Assembly: GCA_003956705.1 (NCBI GenBank)
Contig: QZCP01000801.1
Coordinates: 45,078 to 109,077, forward strand
Source: Brevipalpus yothersi
Lineage: Eukaryota; Arthropoda; Arachnida; Trombidiformes; Tenuipalpidae
Direction: 5' to 3'
Length of the DNA: 64,000 bases
The notes beneath the pieces are model-generated. The model saw only the letters and a program-made list of their open reading frames with translations. It was not told the DNA's origin and made no database searches. The position numbers and the translations under genes were made by a program. The number at the start of each line of letters is the position of its first letter. The stretch's first letter is position 1. Below are positions 52,800-64,000 of this stretch, piece after piece.

Positions 52800-53390
52800 A
52801 TGGATGCCATTAAGGAGGTGGTGATCGATGGTCAGGGTAAATTTAAGTACATTCAGATTAATGTTAAAAACAAGAATACTGGTGAACAAAAGCTGATTGT
52901 ACGAGGTACCAAAGTTGGTTATCACAGTGAAATACTTGATGCAACACAGCGACAATTAAAAGATTATGATTGTGAAAGTCCTGGTGGTGGTCGAATTCTA
53001 CATGAACCTGAGAAGAAGAGAATATTTGTGTTCGGATATTCAATGGTAAGTTCTCATTTGAAATGTGATTTAACTTTGAGCCCATATGTTGAGCGATTAT
53101 CTCTCTGGTTTGTAAACATTGCTTATTGTCATCAGTTTGATTTGCCTGACAATACTTCTATGCTAAAATTTAGCGGCTAATTAGTTTCATGAGAATCGAC
53201 ATATGTTGATAGAATGAATGAATGTAGTGAATGTTATCAAATTAATCATGTTTCCAAAATATTCATCACCCTATTCATTTACTTATTCTCTTCACAGAGC
53301 TTTGGTCAACCATCTCATGAGAAAACATGTGAACTGATACGAAAATACTATCCTGACTACACTGTTGAATGGTCAAATGAGGGCTATTAA
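52800..53390 (+). CDS. PHPT1: 14-kDa phosphohistidine phosphatase (PHPT1 / janus family)
   Basis: PHPT1 removes phosphate from phosphohistidine in proteins; the insect janus/ocnus genes are of this family. Exons 52800-53045 and 53298-53390 (GT-AG, phase 0) give 112 residues, near the family's roughly 125. Motifs in order: GKFKYIQINV, IVRGTKVGYHSEILD with the catalytic His at residue 42, CESPGGGRILHEPEKKRIFVFGYSM, and the C-terminal KYYPDYTVEWSNEGY. Start ATG 52800 gives the canonical N-terminus. The same frame is open upstream to two adjacent ATGs at 52677 and 52680, adding 41 residues with hydrophobic and basic character, so a longer (perhaps mitochondrial) form is possible. The gene is head-to-head with the GH32 gene. 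Confidence 0.93.
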
Positions 53391-54566
53391 TTGTCATCGA
53401 ATCTTTTTTAAAGAGTTGGATTCATCATCATGTATCTTCCGATAAATGTTTGCTGTGTTTTAATTTGGCGTTGAATAGAGAAGTGGATTTTCAAGACACT
53501 CGCTCTATGGATGATAACGAGATGGAAATGAGAAATTCAAACGCTGAAAACACGCTCTGCTCAAGCTGTAGAAAAATTTGAGTGAAATTTCCACTAAACA
53601 TAATATCTATGGATGAAAAAGATTGATCTTAAAAGAGTTTGTCAACTCTAGAAAATGCTAAATTTATTCATTTGGGTTTTGTAATTATCAAAGCATGTGA
53701 TAAGTAGAAAGCATACCAGAATTCTTGACCAAAAATTAACAATATTTGCCGATACAATTTTGGTTCTATGAGATTTCCATGTTAATCGGTAAAAAGTCTG
53801 GTCGAAATCTAGGTTATTATGTCTTTCGATTTGGCTCGAATTTATGAACGGTTCCTGATGAGTCGGTACGGAGATGTATGAGAGAAACAGCTCAAATTTC
53901 TCTTGGCCAGTGGTTGGTGGTGTGAGATAAGATCATTTAGAAATCGTCGGGTATTTGTGGTCATTTACATCTCTTGCATCTCTCTTAATTCTTATCAGTA
54001 ACTTAAAAGAGGACCATTCAAACTAATGCAATGAGTTTCTTCGATTTTAGAATATTTATGATCGCCTCTGTAGATAGTCAACATTTTGGTATCTTCGATG
54101 AGTTCGAATATTCAAGAAATTCAAGTAGCTTGTCGATCAGAGCCGAAATAGTTTATGCTCGAACGTTTTTTTCATTGAAAATCAAATCTAGTTTTTTGCT
54201 GAAACAATCATGAACAAAAGGAAATGATGAATGCTTAGTTCGTGGGAAGCCGATCAAGATACAGGCATCCGTTTTGTGCGATTTCCTGAGAAGTCACCGC
54301 TTACTATCCAGCATCCAGTTCCAAAATGTACTCTCATCATCATCTTGATCAATCCTGGGAGTACATTCAAGTACTTATCACAGCCAATCATTGATAATCA
54401 TGTCCGGCCTGGAAGTGTTGGTTTGTACAAAATGCGACTTAACTTGCAAATAAGTAAGCATCATCTCGGAGACTCTGTTATTCATCATCCGTTTTCTTTC
54501 TTTCTTCATCCCTAGTCATACACTGCTCAGCATGGCAACAGGCGGAGCAAACCGAGAGACTGAAAA

Positions 54567-54569
<3 letters not shown>

Positions 54570-54622
<53 letters not shown>

Positions 54623-54737
54623 CTCTCTCTATCTGTAAATTTTTCGAACGCTTAACGAGCTAAGTACTATTTCGAGAAGTTGGAGCACTCAAGTCAAGGG
54701 AAGCAGGAGGAGGACCTCAGAGAAAAACTTTAGGGTG

Positions 54738-54794
<57 letters not shown>
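54570..54794. repeat. (CT)n and (GA)n arrays in inverted orientation
   Basis: CT dinucleotides at 54570-54630 are followed by GA dinucleotides at 54740-54794, about 110 bases apart, so the strand could fold back on itself. Confidence 0.9.
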
Positions 54795-54798
<4 letters not shown>

Positions 54799-54880
54799 AA
54801 AGAGCCGCATCATCTGGAGTAGGGATGATGGCTTTCCTCTGAGTTCTCTCTCTCAGAGGATTGCTATTCGAGAGGGGGAG

Positions 54881-54927
54881 AGAGAAAGAGAAATAAAGAA
54901 AGAGAGAGAGAAAGAGAGAGAGAAGGA

Positions 54928-54985
<58 letters not shown>

Positions 54986-55715
54986 AAGAGAGAGAGAGNN
55001 NNNNNNNNNNNNNNNNNNNNNNNNNNNNNNNNNNNNNNNNNNNNNNNNNNNNNNNNNNNNNNNNNNNNNNNNNNNNNNNNNNNNNNNNNNNNNNNNNNNN
55101 NNNNNNNNNNNNNNNNNNNNNNNNNNNNNNNNNNNNNNNNNNNNNNNNNNNNNNNNNNNNNNNNNNNNNNNNNNNNNNNNNNNNNNNNNNNNNNNNNNNN
55201 NNNNNNNNNNNNNNNNNNNNNNNNNNNNNNNNNNNNNNNNNNNNNNNNNNNNNNNNNNNNNNNNNNNNNNNNNNNNNNNNNNNNNNNNNNNNNNNNNNNN
55301 NNNNNNNNNNNNNNNNNNNNNNNNNNNNNNNNNNNNNNNNNNNNNNNNNNNNNNNNNNNNNNNNNNNNNNNNNNNNNNNNNNNNNNNNNNNNNNNNNNNN
55401 NNNNNNNNNNNNNNNNNNNNNNNNNNNNNNNNNNNNNNNNNNNNNNNNNNNNNNNNNNNNNNNNNNNNNNNNNNNNNNNNNNNNNNNNNNNNNNNNNNNN
55501 NNNNNNNNNNNNNNNNNNNNNNNNNNNNNNNNNNNNNNNNNNNNNNNNNNNNNNNNNNNNNNNNNNNNNNNNNNNNNNNNNNNNNNNNNNNNNNNNNNNN
55601 NNNNNNNNNNNNNNNNNNNNNNNNNNNNNNNNNNNNNNNNNNNNNNNNNNNNNNNNNNNNNNNNNNNNNNNNNNNNNAAAGAGAGAGAGAGAAAGAGAGA
55701 GAAAGTAGAGAGGCT
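54881..55715. repeat. (GA/GAAA)n array containing an assembly gap
   Basis: A regular unit of GAAAGAGAGA type runs from 54881 to 54998, then 679 undetermined bases (54999-55677), then the array resumes briefly. It lies about 0.4 kb upstream of the laminin start codon. Confidence 0.9.
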
Positions 55716-56067
55716 TTAAGAAAAGTACGAAAATCTTCCCAGACATGAGAAGTGGAAGAGAGAGAAAGTAAGAAAGAAAGAAAAAGAGTGAGAGAAAGAG
55801 GGTCTGAAATTTTTTCCACCCTCTCCTTTACTCAGAATTCATTCAGTATTCCTTAAATTTTAACTAAACAGTTTCTTTCTATCCAGTTTGTAGTTGTAGA
55901 TATTTTATATATATTTACTCAATATTGCTAGTTCAAGTTCGATACTCAACGGTGAAGAAGAAGAAGAAGAGTGAATTTGTTTCTGTGTGAACTTTTGTAT
56001 AATAGTTTCTTCGACACAAAAAAGTCGATCGGCCATAGCTAGGAAGCTGTCCTTAGCTGGCCGAAAC

Positions 56068-56672
56068 ATGGAGCCAAGAATATCATCATCAATATCATCA
56101 ACACTATCATCATCATCGTCATCGATATTCATCTCGTTTCCATTCTCATTGATTTCATTACGCTTTTTATGCTTACTACTATTATCTTCCAATTTATATT
56201 CACAAGTGTATGGACAAATTTTGAATCCTTCCGAATTCAATATCGCCGAAGGTAATCGAGCGAGAATTCATGCTACAGCAACGTGCGGTGAAGGCATCAA
56301 AGATGAGGAGGAAATGTTCTGTAGATTCGCCGGATCAGCATCAGCATCATCAAATGATGGTGGTATAGTTTATATTAATTATAATGGTCAAGCATGTAGC
56401 TTTTGTAGACCGAATGATCCAATATACACGTTTCCAGCCAAAAATGCTCTCGATGGTACATCGAGGTGGTGGCAAAGTCCACCATTATCACGAGGACTCC
56501 AATATAAGGAAGTCAACTTGACCATTGATCTTGAACAGGTAAGCCCATGGTCAACAAAATTCTTCCATACTAATAACGTAAAACAATCACTCAAAAAGTT
56601 CATCCAAAATAGATCGAACCTCCCATCAATAGATGAAGATGAAGATATAACTTTTCAAGTGCATCTCCTACC

Positions 56673-56711
<39 letters not shown>

Positions 56712-59700
56712 GCTCTCTTTTGCCTTTCGACATCTTTTTCAGCATCGCAAGCTTCGCCTAGACTATGAGAAGGAGAGAGGCTGAGGTTTAAAAAAAGACC
56801 TTGTAAATCAAGCTCATCCTTCTGAACTGAGCTATCCTTTTGAGTTCACTCAAACTCAAAAGCTCGACCACGCTCATTTAGACCATATTCATCTAACTTT
56901 ACTTTGAGAGTGAAAATTCCTTCAATTTTTTGATAAAAAATATAGCTTTACTCTTACATTCCTCTTTGCTTTCTCTTTCAAACTATATTGAAAATTGCAT
57001 CAATTTTTCAAAAAAATTTTGAAGCAAAATCTTGTGAAAATCAAAACTTCGGCAATATTATCTTCCTAGCCTTTATGCTCACTTAACTTTGTCATGCAAC
57101 CCTTACTTTCTGAGAAACTATATCAAAAATTTTGGCAGATGATCAATTTTTCTATGTCTAGATAGTGTTCTCACACGCTTGATTAAGCAAATCCTAACAG
57201 AATCGATACTTAGCATACATTGAATGGATATGAAACAGATTGACGAAACGTTTTTCTAGCCAATTTTGTACCAGAAGTAGCATGAAATCACTATTTGAGA
57301 AGCTATTCTGACGATTAAGTTATTAAATCTGACCAGGAATTCCATGTGGCTTACGTTTTCATCACTATGGGAAACTCACCGAGACCTGGTATATGGAGGC
57401 TGGAAAGATCAAGAGATTTTGGCAAAACTTTCACACCATGGCAATACTATGCTGATAATATTCAAGATTGTGTGAAATATTTTGGAGAAGATAGCATAAA
57501 AAATCTCACTAGAGACGATCAAGTTATCTGTGAAACAAAATATTCTCAGCTTCTTCCATTGGAATCCGGAGAGGTAAGGTGTACCAGACAGTATTGATGA
57601 TCTGAGAAAATTTTGAACCAATCTCAGCATCCGTTTTTATTCACTATTTTTTGTTCCTATTTCATTCAGATAATCACAAGATTGGTTGAAGGTAGGCCTG
57701 GTGCTGATAAGTTTCTTACATCTCGAGAATTACGAGAATTCACCAAAGCAACCAATGTTCGTTTGAGTTTCATGCAACCAATGCTATACAATGAATTACA
57801 ATCGGGAACGAATGATAGAACAGCTGCACGAAGAGTAAGTTCAAAAATAATCATGGCGATTAAAATTTTAATTCCAAATTAATACTCTTGCTTCCTTAAC
57901 AGTACTACTACAGTGTGAGAGAAATCAATATCGGTGGTCGATGTGTGTGTAATGGTCATGCATCGGTTTGTGAATATGCTAAAGATCCGAAAAGAGTTGG
58001 TTCACCTGTGTTGGTGTGCGAATGTTCCCATTTCACCGAAGGTGATCAGTGTGAAAGATGTATTCCTGGTTATGTGCAGAAAAAATGGAAGCCAGCCACT
58101 GTTGACAATCCGAATGAATGTGAAAAATGCAATTGTAATAATCATTCCGAAGAATGCTATTATGATGCTGAAGTAGATGAGAAAGGCTTGAGTATGGACA
58201 TTCACGGCAAAATGTCCGGTGGAGGAGTTTGTAAGTAGCAGTTTATGCCATCATGCAAATTAAAATTTGAAATGAAATTTTCTCACCTCAATTTTTCTCA
58301 ATCGAAAAAGGTACCCACTGTAAACACAATACTGAAGGAATCAATTGTCAAAATTGCAAATTCGGTTTTTATCGTCCCTTTGAGGTAAGTCTCGTTGATT
58401 CTGATGATTTCAGTCATACTGATGATCGAGTTTTTTTCCATAAAATAGAGAAATGTTGGAGACATCAAAGCATGCTCGAAATGCAAATGCTCCAAACATT
58501 CCCATTCTGGCGGTTGTAATAATGGTGATGGCTCATGTCAATGCAAAATCAACTATACCAATCCACCTGAATGTGATCAGTGTGCCTATGGATATTACAA
58601 CTATCCAGAATGTCCTCGATGTCCTTGCTATCGAAATGGTACCATCGGCGAAGAATGTCAAGCAGAAGGAAGCCCTACCTGTCAGTGTAAGCCACAATTC
58701 GCTGGACCAGATTGTTCCCAATGTGCCGAAGGATATTTCGGATTTCCAGACTGTAAGCCATGTCAATGCGAATCGGTTGGCTCTGTATCACAAATTTGTG
58801 ATCAAAAAGATGGAAAATGTCAATGTAAGTCCATTCAATAAGTTTTCATTTACAGCTTGTACTGTCTAAGTCCACTGTTTTAGTATTTTTCAATGAGAAG
58901 CTCCAAAGGAGAAGAAAGTCCCCCTTAGAATCACTTTTAATTATTCAATGATCATTTTCCAGGTAAAACAAATTATGCTGGACAGCGATGTGAACGATGT
59001 GCGATCAGTTTCTTCGGATATCCTAATTGTGAATCATGTCAATGTAATCCGGCAGGAACAGTTGAACAGGATACCAAAACTGAGAAAGGGTGAGTGAAGG
59101 TCTTTAAAATTGTATTTTCAAGAATATCGAAATGATGTATTAGTGCCATTCTTGTTCAAGTGATGTGATGGCATGTGATTTCGATCACTCATTGATTTTA
59201 CTCTCACTAATCACAAAAATTTGACCCCCACAGCCTAATGTGCTCAAGTGATGGACAATGTAAATGTAAACCGGGATTCACTGGTAGAAAGTGTGACCAA
59301 TGTGAACCTGGATATTTCGTAATGACCGGTGAAAGATTGGAAGAAGAGTGTCGACTGATGGCCCTTCAAAACTCTTCTAGACCTCGAGAGGCGAAGTGTT
59401 TGGTTAATTTCAATTGTGAACCTTGTCGATGTGACGATCGTGGATCGCAGAGCAAAGTTTGCAATCAAAGAGGAAAATGTGAATGTAAAGCAAAGTTTGG
59501 TGGAATGAAATGCAATGAATGTGCTTCTGGGTTTTATCGGTAAGAGAATTGGGTCATTCCAAGAAATAATTCTCTTCAATCCATAATTTAGTCATAATAC
59601 TGATCCAAAACCTCTATTTCAACATAGATTCCCTGATTGTGAAGCTTGTGGTTGTGATCCTGCCGGTTCGATCGGTGCTGGATGTGATGATGGAGTTTGT

Positions 59701-62700
59701 CGATGTAAGTTTAGAAACGAAGATATCTGATCATAATGAATCAATCCAACTGAGTTTCACCAACTAAAATCATTTATTTTCCTAGGTAAACCCAGTTTTG
59801 AGGGTGCTAAATGTGATCGATGTCGCCCTGGTTTCTACAATTATCCTATATGTGAAAGTTGCACTTGTAATCCAGCTGGTGTTGTGGCTAATTTTCCTGG
59901 ATGTAGTGAAGGAATTAAGAATAAGCTATGTGAGTACACATCATCATGAATTGGATTAAATATCAATCATATTCGTTCATCTCATTCTCTCCCCTCAAAT
60001 ACCAGGTGAATGCAAGCCCAAAGTAACCGGACGATACTGTGATCGATGCGTTGAGCAGTATAAATTTTTACAAGCAACCAACCCGGAAGGATGCCAGCCA
60101 TGTAAATGCAACCAAAATGGAACCATCAACTCGCTGGACTCATGTAACGATGAATCGGGACAATGTTTATGTCGAGAGTCAGTATCGGAGATTGATTGTA
60201 GTGAATGTAAGCCAGGGACTTATAATTTACAAGTTGGTAATTACTTTGGATGCGATGATTGTGGATGTGATGTTGGAGGATCTTATGATCCAGCCAAGTG
60301 TACACAATTCGGTACCTGCTTCTGTAAACAGCGTATTCATGGCTCACGTTGTGATCAAGTCAGCCAAGCTCACTATGTCCCATCACTTTATCAGTACAAA
60401 TTCGAATTGGAAGAAGGATATGCTAAGCCTTACTCACTAGTTAGATATGGTTATGATGAGGATATTTTTCCGGGCTATTCATGGAGAGGCTATGCTAATT
60501 TTTCAAAATATCAGCGAGAAGTTCTCATTGATATTAACATTGATAGAACTCCCAATCAACTTCGAAGCTCTTTCTTCAAGGTCGTCCTAGCTTATCATAA
60601 TCCTGGACCGGAAGCAGTTGCAGCCAATCTAACATTCTATCGACAGTCTGAATTGGATACCCAAATAATTCCGATCAAATTTCCACCCACTGATTCTCCG
60701 AAAAAATATTTGATTCCTTTCGAAAAGAATCCACCATTTTTGACCCTGATGGAAGATCCATGGACAGTCTCATTGACAGTCGATGGACCTCTTTTGGTTG
60801 ATTATATGGTTCTGATACCTCAAACATTCTATGAGGCAAGTGTTCTCAAAGAATCAGCCCATTCAGCTTGTACCATGAAGACCAAACCATATGAGCTGTG
60901 TAAACACTATGGATTCCCGAAGCTGCCAGATATTGCTCATCGTATCAGGCAATATGGTGAAATTGGTTACATGGAGCCAAAAAGTGTGGATGAATTCAGA
61001 CGATTCCCAAGATATCCGGTAACCACTGAGAGCAATCGACAACAAATCCCCATGAAAAATGGCAAATACGTTCTCATGATCCATTATATTTATCAACCAG
61101 CTGAACAATATGCTTCAAATGGCTCAAACAATACTAATCAATCATCAGGCTCATCAGGAGCAAGGCGAAGGGAATTGGCCAAATTGAATATTGATGTCAT
61201 AACATCAACTGGATCTGTATCTGTTCCTGTTGATTTACCCGAATGTTCATACACTTTCGAGTGTAAACATGTACTGATTGATGCAAAATCAGCTCCGGTG
61301 GAGTTCGATGTGAATGGTGGTAATGCTGAAGTCGTTTACAAGCTCAACAGAACGATGGAAAATGCGACTATTGAAATTACTGATCTTATTTTCATTCCAA
61401 AAGCTGACTGGAATATCGATTATGTCAAGCCATCATTGATATGTATCATGCGGAATTTCACTTGCCAAAATTCTTCCTACAGCCAAGCAAGCAATCTGAA
61501 ACTTTATTTCGATGAAGCCGGTATCATAAATGGTACAAGACAACCTGACTACTTTGTGGACACTAATAATATTGATGGAAATAGTAAAATTGAGCCCGAA
61601 CTCCATGTTACCAAGACAATTGAGATGAAAGGACAAGTTAATCCGTTTGGTTTCCATCATTTCATCTTACACTACTATCAGCCAGAGCATACATCTTTTG
61701 AAATTGAAGCATTTTTCACTCCAAGAATGGGTCTACCAGCAGAAAACGGTTTCTTTCCCATCAAACACTGTCCCAATAGAGCTGGATGTCGATCAAGGCT
61801 CCACTTCCGGCGTCGATCTACCCTGCAAAGTGAAACTTCCGATTTCAATCTTGTTCTGAGACCACCTGATAACAAGAGTATTGTATTGGACTATCTTCTA
61901 GTGGTGAGAGGAGATGAATACAGTCCACAGAGTGAAGAGATGCTCTTGCAAGATCGAGCTGGTGAATTTATTGAGGCATGTACTGGAGATGCTTTCTACA
62001 TAGATAGAAATTCGAGTGAATTCTGTAGAAAATCGGTATTCTCGATATCTGCTCATCATAATAATGGGGCTGTTTATTGCAAGTGTAATTCTTCGGGCTC
62101 AATTGATTTTAAATGTAAGTATTCGAACGTAATTCATATTACCTCAGACGAGGGTATACCTCAGATTTGACATTCAATTTCATTCCCAGGTGATACAGAA
62201 GGAGGTCAATGTCCTTGCAAGCCAAGTGTAATCGGGCGTGATTGTAGGGCATGCAAAACTGGCTATTATGGTTTTCCTGATTGCAAGAAATGTAACTGTC
62301 CTGAGAATGCGGCATATTGTGATGCGAGAACTGGTAAGTATCGAAGACCTAATTCTGAACTAATTAATAGCCATCTTGTGCAATTTTCTTGATGTTTGAA
62401 GGTGCATTATTCACAAGCATCTTGCAAGGAAAACTCATCATCTAAAGATGCTCGAGATCGAGTGTTTATTGAGCAGCATATTGTCTGATTTTCGATGCTT
62501 TTTATAAAAATTTTGTCTTCTAATTAGTTAAGATAAGCTTCTGGTCGGAGAATGTAACATTGCAAAGTTGTAAGTTGTGAAGTTAGCTAGATTGAAAGCA
62601 GAAATAGGTCTAATGTAGAATCAAAATTTTATCAACTCTTTAACTGGATTAGAATTTTCAATCTTTCGATTCTTTGATTTTCCGATTTGATTCCTAACAT

Positions 62701-64000
62701 TATGCTCTTTTCTTTCTTCAAGGGGAATGCGTATGTCCATTAAATGTCGTCGGAAACAAATGTGATCGATGTGCACCAAACACTTTCGGTTATGATTCCA
62801 TCGTTGGCTGTGAAGAGTGCCATTGTAATGCTGCTGGTGTTCGAAATGGTAAGTGGAAATTGAATGAATAGTTCACTTCTAAGATTTCCAATTCCAATTC
62901 ACTTATTCACTGATAGGATGTCAAGTTTTCAATAACAGACCTTTTGTTCATTTTCTCGATTACATAACAGTAGTATTAATAAAAGCATTCTAACTGTTTT
63001 CCTTCTCTCAGGTAACTTCCAATGTGATCTCACAACTGGTCAATGTGACTGTGCCAGTTCATATGGCGGGTTACGATGTGATCGATGTGTGGCTGGACAT
63101 TTTTCGTTCCCAAGTTGCCATCAATGCCGGTGTGATCGGAGAGGAGCAACCCGAGAGATTTGTAATAGTCAAAATGGAGCTTGTACTTGCAAAAAATTGG
63201 TTCAGCTGGGTGCTTGCGATACTTGTTCTCTTGGTAAGTTTCCTCGATGGAGATTCCATTCTCATTTACAATTATGCTGATTTTTCTCCCAGGAAACTAT
63301 AATTTGGAAGCGGAAAACCCAGATGGATGTACTCCATGCTTCTGTTTTGGGAATGCTCAAATTTGTGCAAGCTCACAAAAGTGGATATATCAATTGCAAG
63401 TCAATGATTACTCGAGATGGAAATCTGCCACTTTGTCACTCGGATCAAGTGGACTTCTGGATAAAGTTTCTGATGAAATCAAAGCAACCACATGGAATAA
63501 CAGCGGTGTTGATATTGATCTTCCACCCCTTCCCAGCACTGATCCTCAAAAAGAGAGAGTATCATACTATTTCAAAGCTCCAAAGGAATTCCTCGACAAA
63601 CAAATATATTCTTATGGAGGATTCATACGCTACAAGGTATCTCAATTATCTGATGGAGGAACAGCTTCTTTCCCCTCAATGCCCGACCTGATACTCCAAG
63701 GAATGAACATGACTTTTGCTTATTATCATAATTCGCGACCTTCTTCACCAAGTCAACCTCATGATCTGAACATTGAGTTAGTTGAAGGTAATTTCAAAGA
63801 TATCCAAGATTCATCCCCAGTAACTCGACCACGATTGATGACACTCTTGGTTAATTTGGATGCCATTTATGTTCGAGTATCATACTTCAATCCCATCTCA
63901 AAGGCATCCATACAATCATTCACCATGGACTCAGCTAGCGATATTGAAGTTGCTAACGGACAACTAGCAACTCGTGTTGAAGTTTGTACATGTCCTCCGA
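56068..64000 (+). CDS. LanA: Laminin alpha chain, alpha-3/5 type (5' part; continues beyond the window)
   Basis: Laminin alpha forms the long-arm trimer with beta and gamma chains and polymerises through its N-terminal domain to build basement membranes. Exons: 56068-56538, 57337-57573, 57670-57834, 57903-58230, 58311-58384, 58449-58824, 58963-59089, 59234-59539, 59628-59704, 59786-59929, 60006-62114, 62190-62333, 62723-62848, 63012-63233, 63293-64000 and on; all phases agree, about 1871 codons seen. Order: signal peptide; LN domain (SRWWQSPPLSRGLQYKEVNL, EFTKATNVRL, IGGRCVCNGHA); about eleven laminin EGF-like repeats; the large alpha-3/5-specific domain (LEEGYAKPYSLVRYG, FSWRGYA-like YSWRGYANFS); about five more EGF repeats; then laminin domain IV (YGGFIRYKVSQ, VEGNF), still open at the edge. 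This order marks the alpha-3/5 (Drosophila LanA) class, not alpha-1/2. Coiled coil and LG domains lie outside. Confidence 0.95.
60006..62114 (+). other. LanA: Large laminin exon: last LEa repeats plus the alpha-3/5-specific domain
   Basis: One 2.1-kb exon holds about two and a half EGF-like repeats and then some 570 residues of the domain peculiar to alpha-3/5 chains. It ends DFKC at a donor at 62115, from which the next exon resumes EGF repeats. Sequons are frequent in this segment. Neighbouring EGF exons are only 74-376 bases. Confidence 0.85.
63293..64000 (+). other. LanA: Start of laminin domain IV type A (truncated by window end)
   Basis: After an acceptor at 63291-63292 the frame reads the end of an EGF repeat (NPDGCTPCFCFG), then the split-repeat entry and the domain IV fold with PPSYLG-like spacing replaced by a divergent APKEFLDKQIYSYGG segment. 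It is still open at 64000 just after VEVCTCPP, which begins the next EGF repeat. Confidence 0.8.

Larger units (their letters stand above)
53391..56067. other. PHPT1 3' region and laminin upstream region with assembly gap
   Basis: It holds AT-rich DNA, then (CT)n at 54570-54630, (GA)n at 54740-54794, a (GAAA/GA)n array from 54881 that enters 679 undetermined bases, and the 5' UTR of the laminin gene. No other gene is recognised. Confidence 0.5.

Noticed and set aside
54231..54515. 94-codon plus-strand frame
   Set aside because: No recognisable domain, ends in repeats, no promoter or splice evidence.
54689..55819. Open frames across the second run of Ns
   Set aside because: Same artefact: repeat translation joined through Ns.

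Overview
The window is a piece of a eukaryotic nuclear genome. It is AT-rich, its genes are split by GT-AG introns (many about 100-200 bases, some of several kb), and long (GA)n/(CT)n microsatellites occur throughout. All recognisable genes are metazoan. The gene set (laminin alpha, myotubularin-related Sbf, an otopetrin, an R4-type RGS protein, SLC66A2, PHPT1) together with a secreted GH32 fructosidase fits an arthropod. I favour a plant-feeding or free-living acariform mite, because horizontally acquired GH32 genes are known from spider mites. The species assignment is inference.

Layout. 1-3.0 kb: microsatellite-rich DNA, possibly 5' parts of the first gene. 3.06-16.86 kb (+): a six-exon RGS3-like gene with a long disordered N-terminus and a C-terminal RGS domain. 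16.9-24.5 kb: no gene recognised. 24.5-32.3 kb (+): Sbf (MTMR5/13 family), eight small DENN exons followed by one 4.76-kb exon; the usual C-terminal PH domain is absent. 33.4-36.1 kb (-): otopetrin-like proton channel, four exons. 38.4-38.9 kb (+): a small gene with TATA box, a 5' UTR intron and a 78-residue secreted glycine-rich peptide. 38.9-46.5 kb: no gene recognised, one assembly gap inside a (GA)n array, and a diverged tandem duplication at 41.6-42.8 kb. 46.5-49.3 kb (-): SLC66A2 (PQLC1), five exons, two of them short. 50.1-51.8 kb (-): GH32 beta-fructofuranosidase, three exons, catalytic residues intact. 52.7-53.4 kb (+): PHPT1 phosphohistidine phosphatase, two exons. 53.4-56.1 kb: microsatellites and a second assembly gap. 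56.07-64.0 kb (+): the 5' part of a laminin alpha-3/5-type gene (LanA-like), fifteen exons, running off the right edge within the second domain IV.

The genes are mostly unrelated in function and do not form a cluster with one job: basement membrane (laminin), endosomal phosphoinositide/Rab regulation (Sbf), G-protein signalling (RGS), proton flux (otopetrin), lysosomal/endomembrane transport (SLC66A2), digestion (GH32) and protein histidine dephosphorylation (PHPT1). The most notable items are the intron-bearing GH32 gene of probable bacterial origin, the orphan secreted glycine-rich peptide, and the Sbf protein without its PH domain. Exon boundaries were set by hand from splice sites and phase, so individual ends may be off by a base or two.
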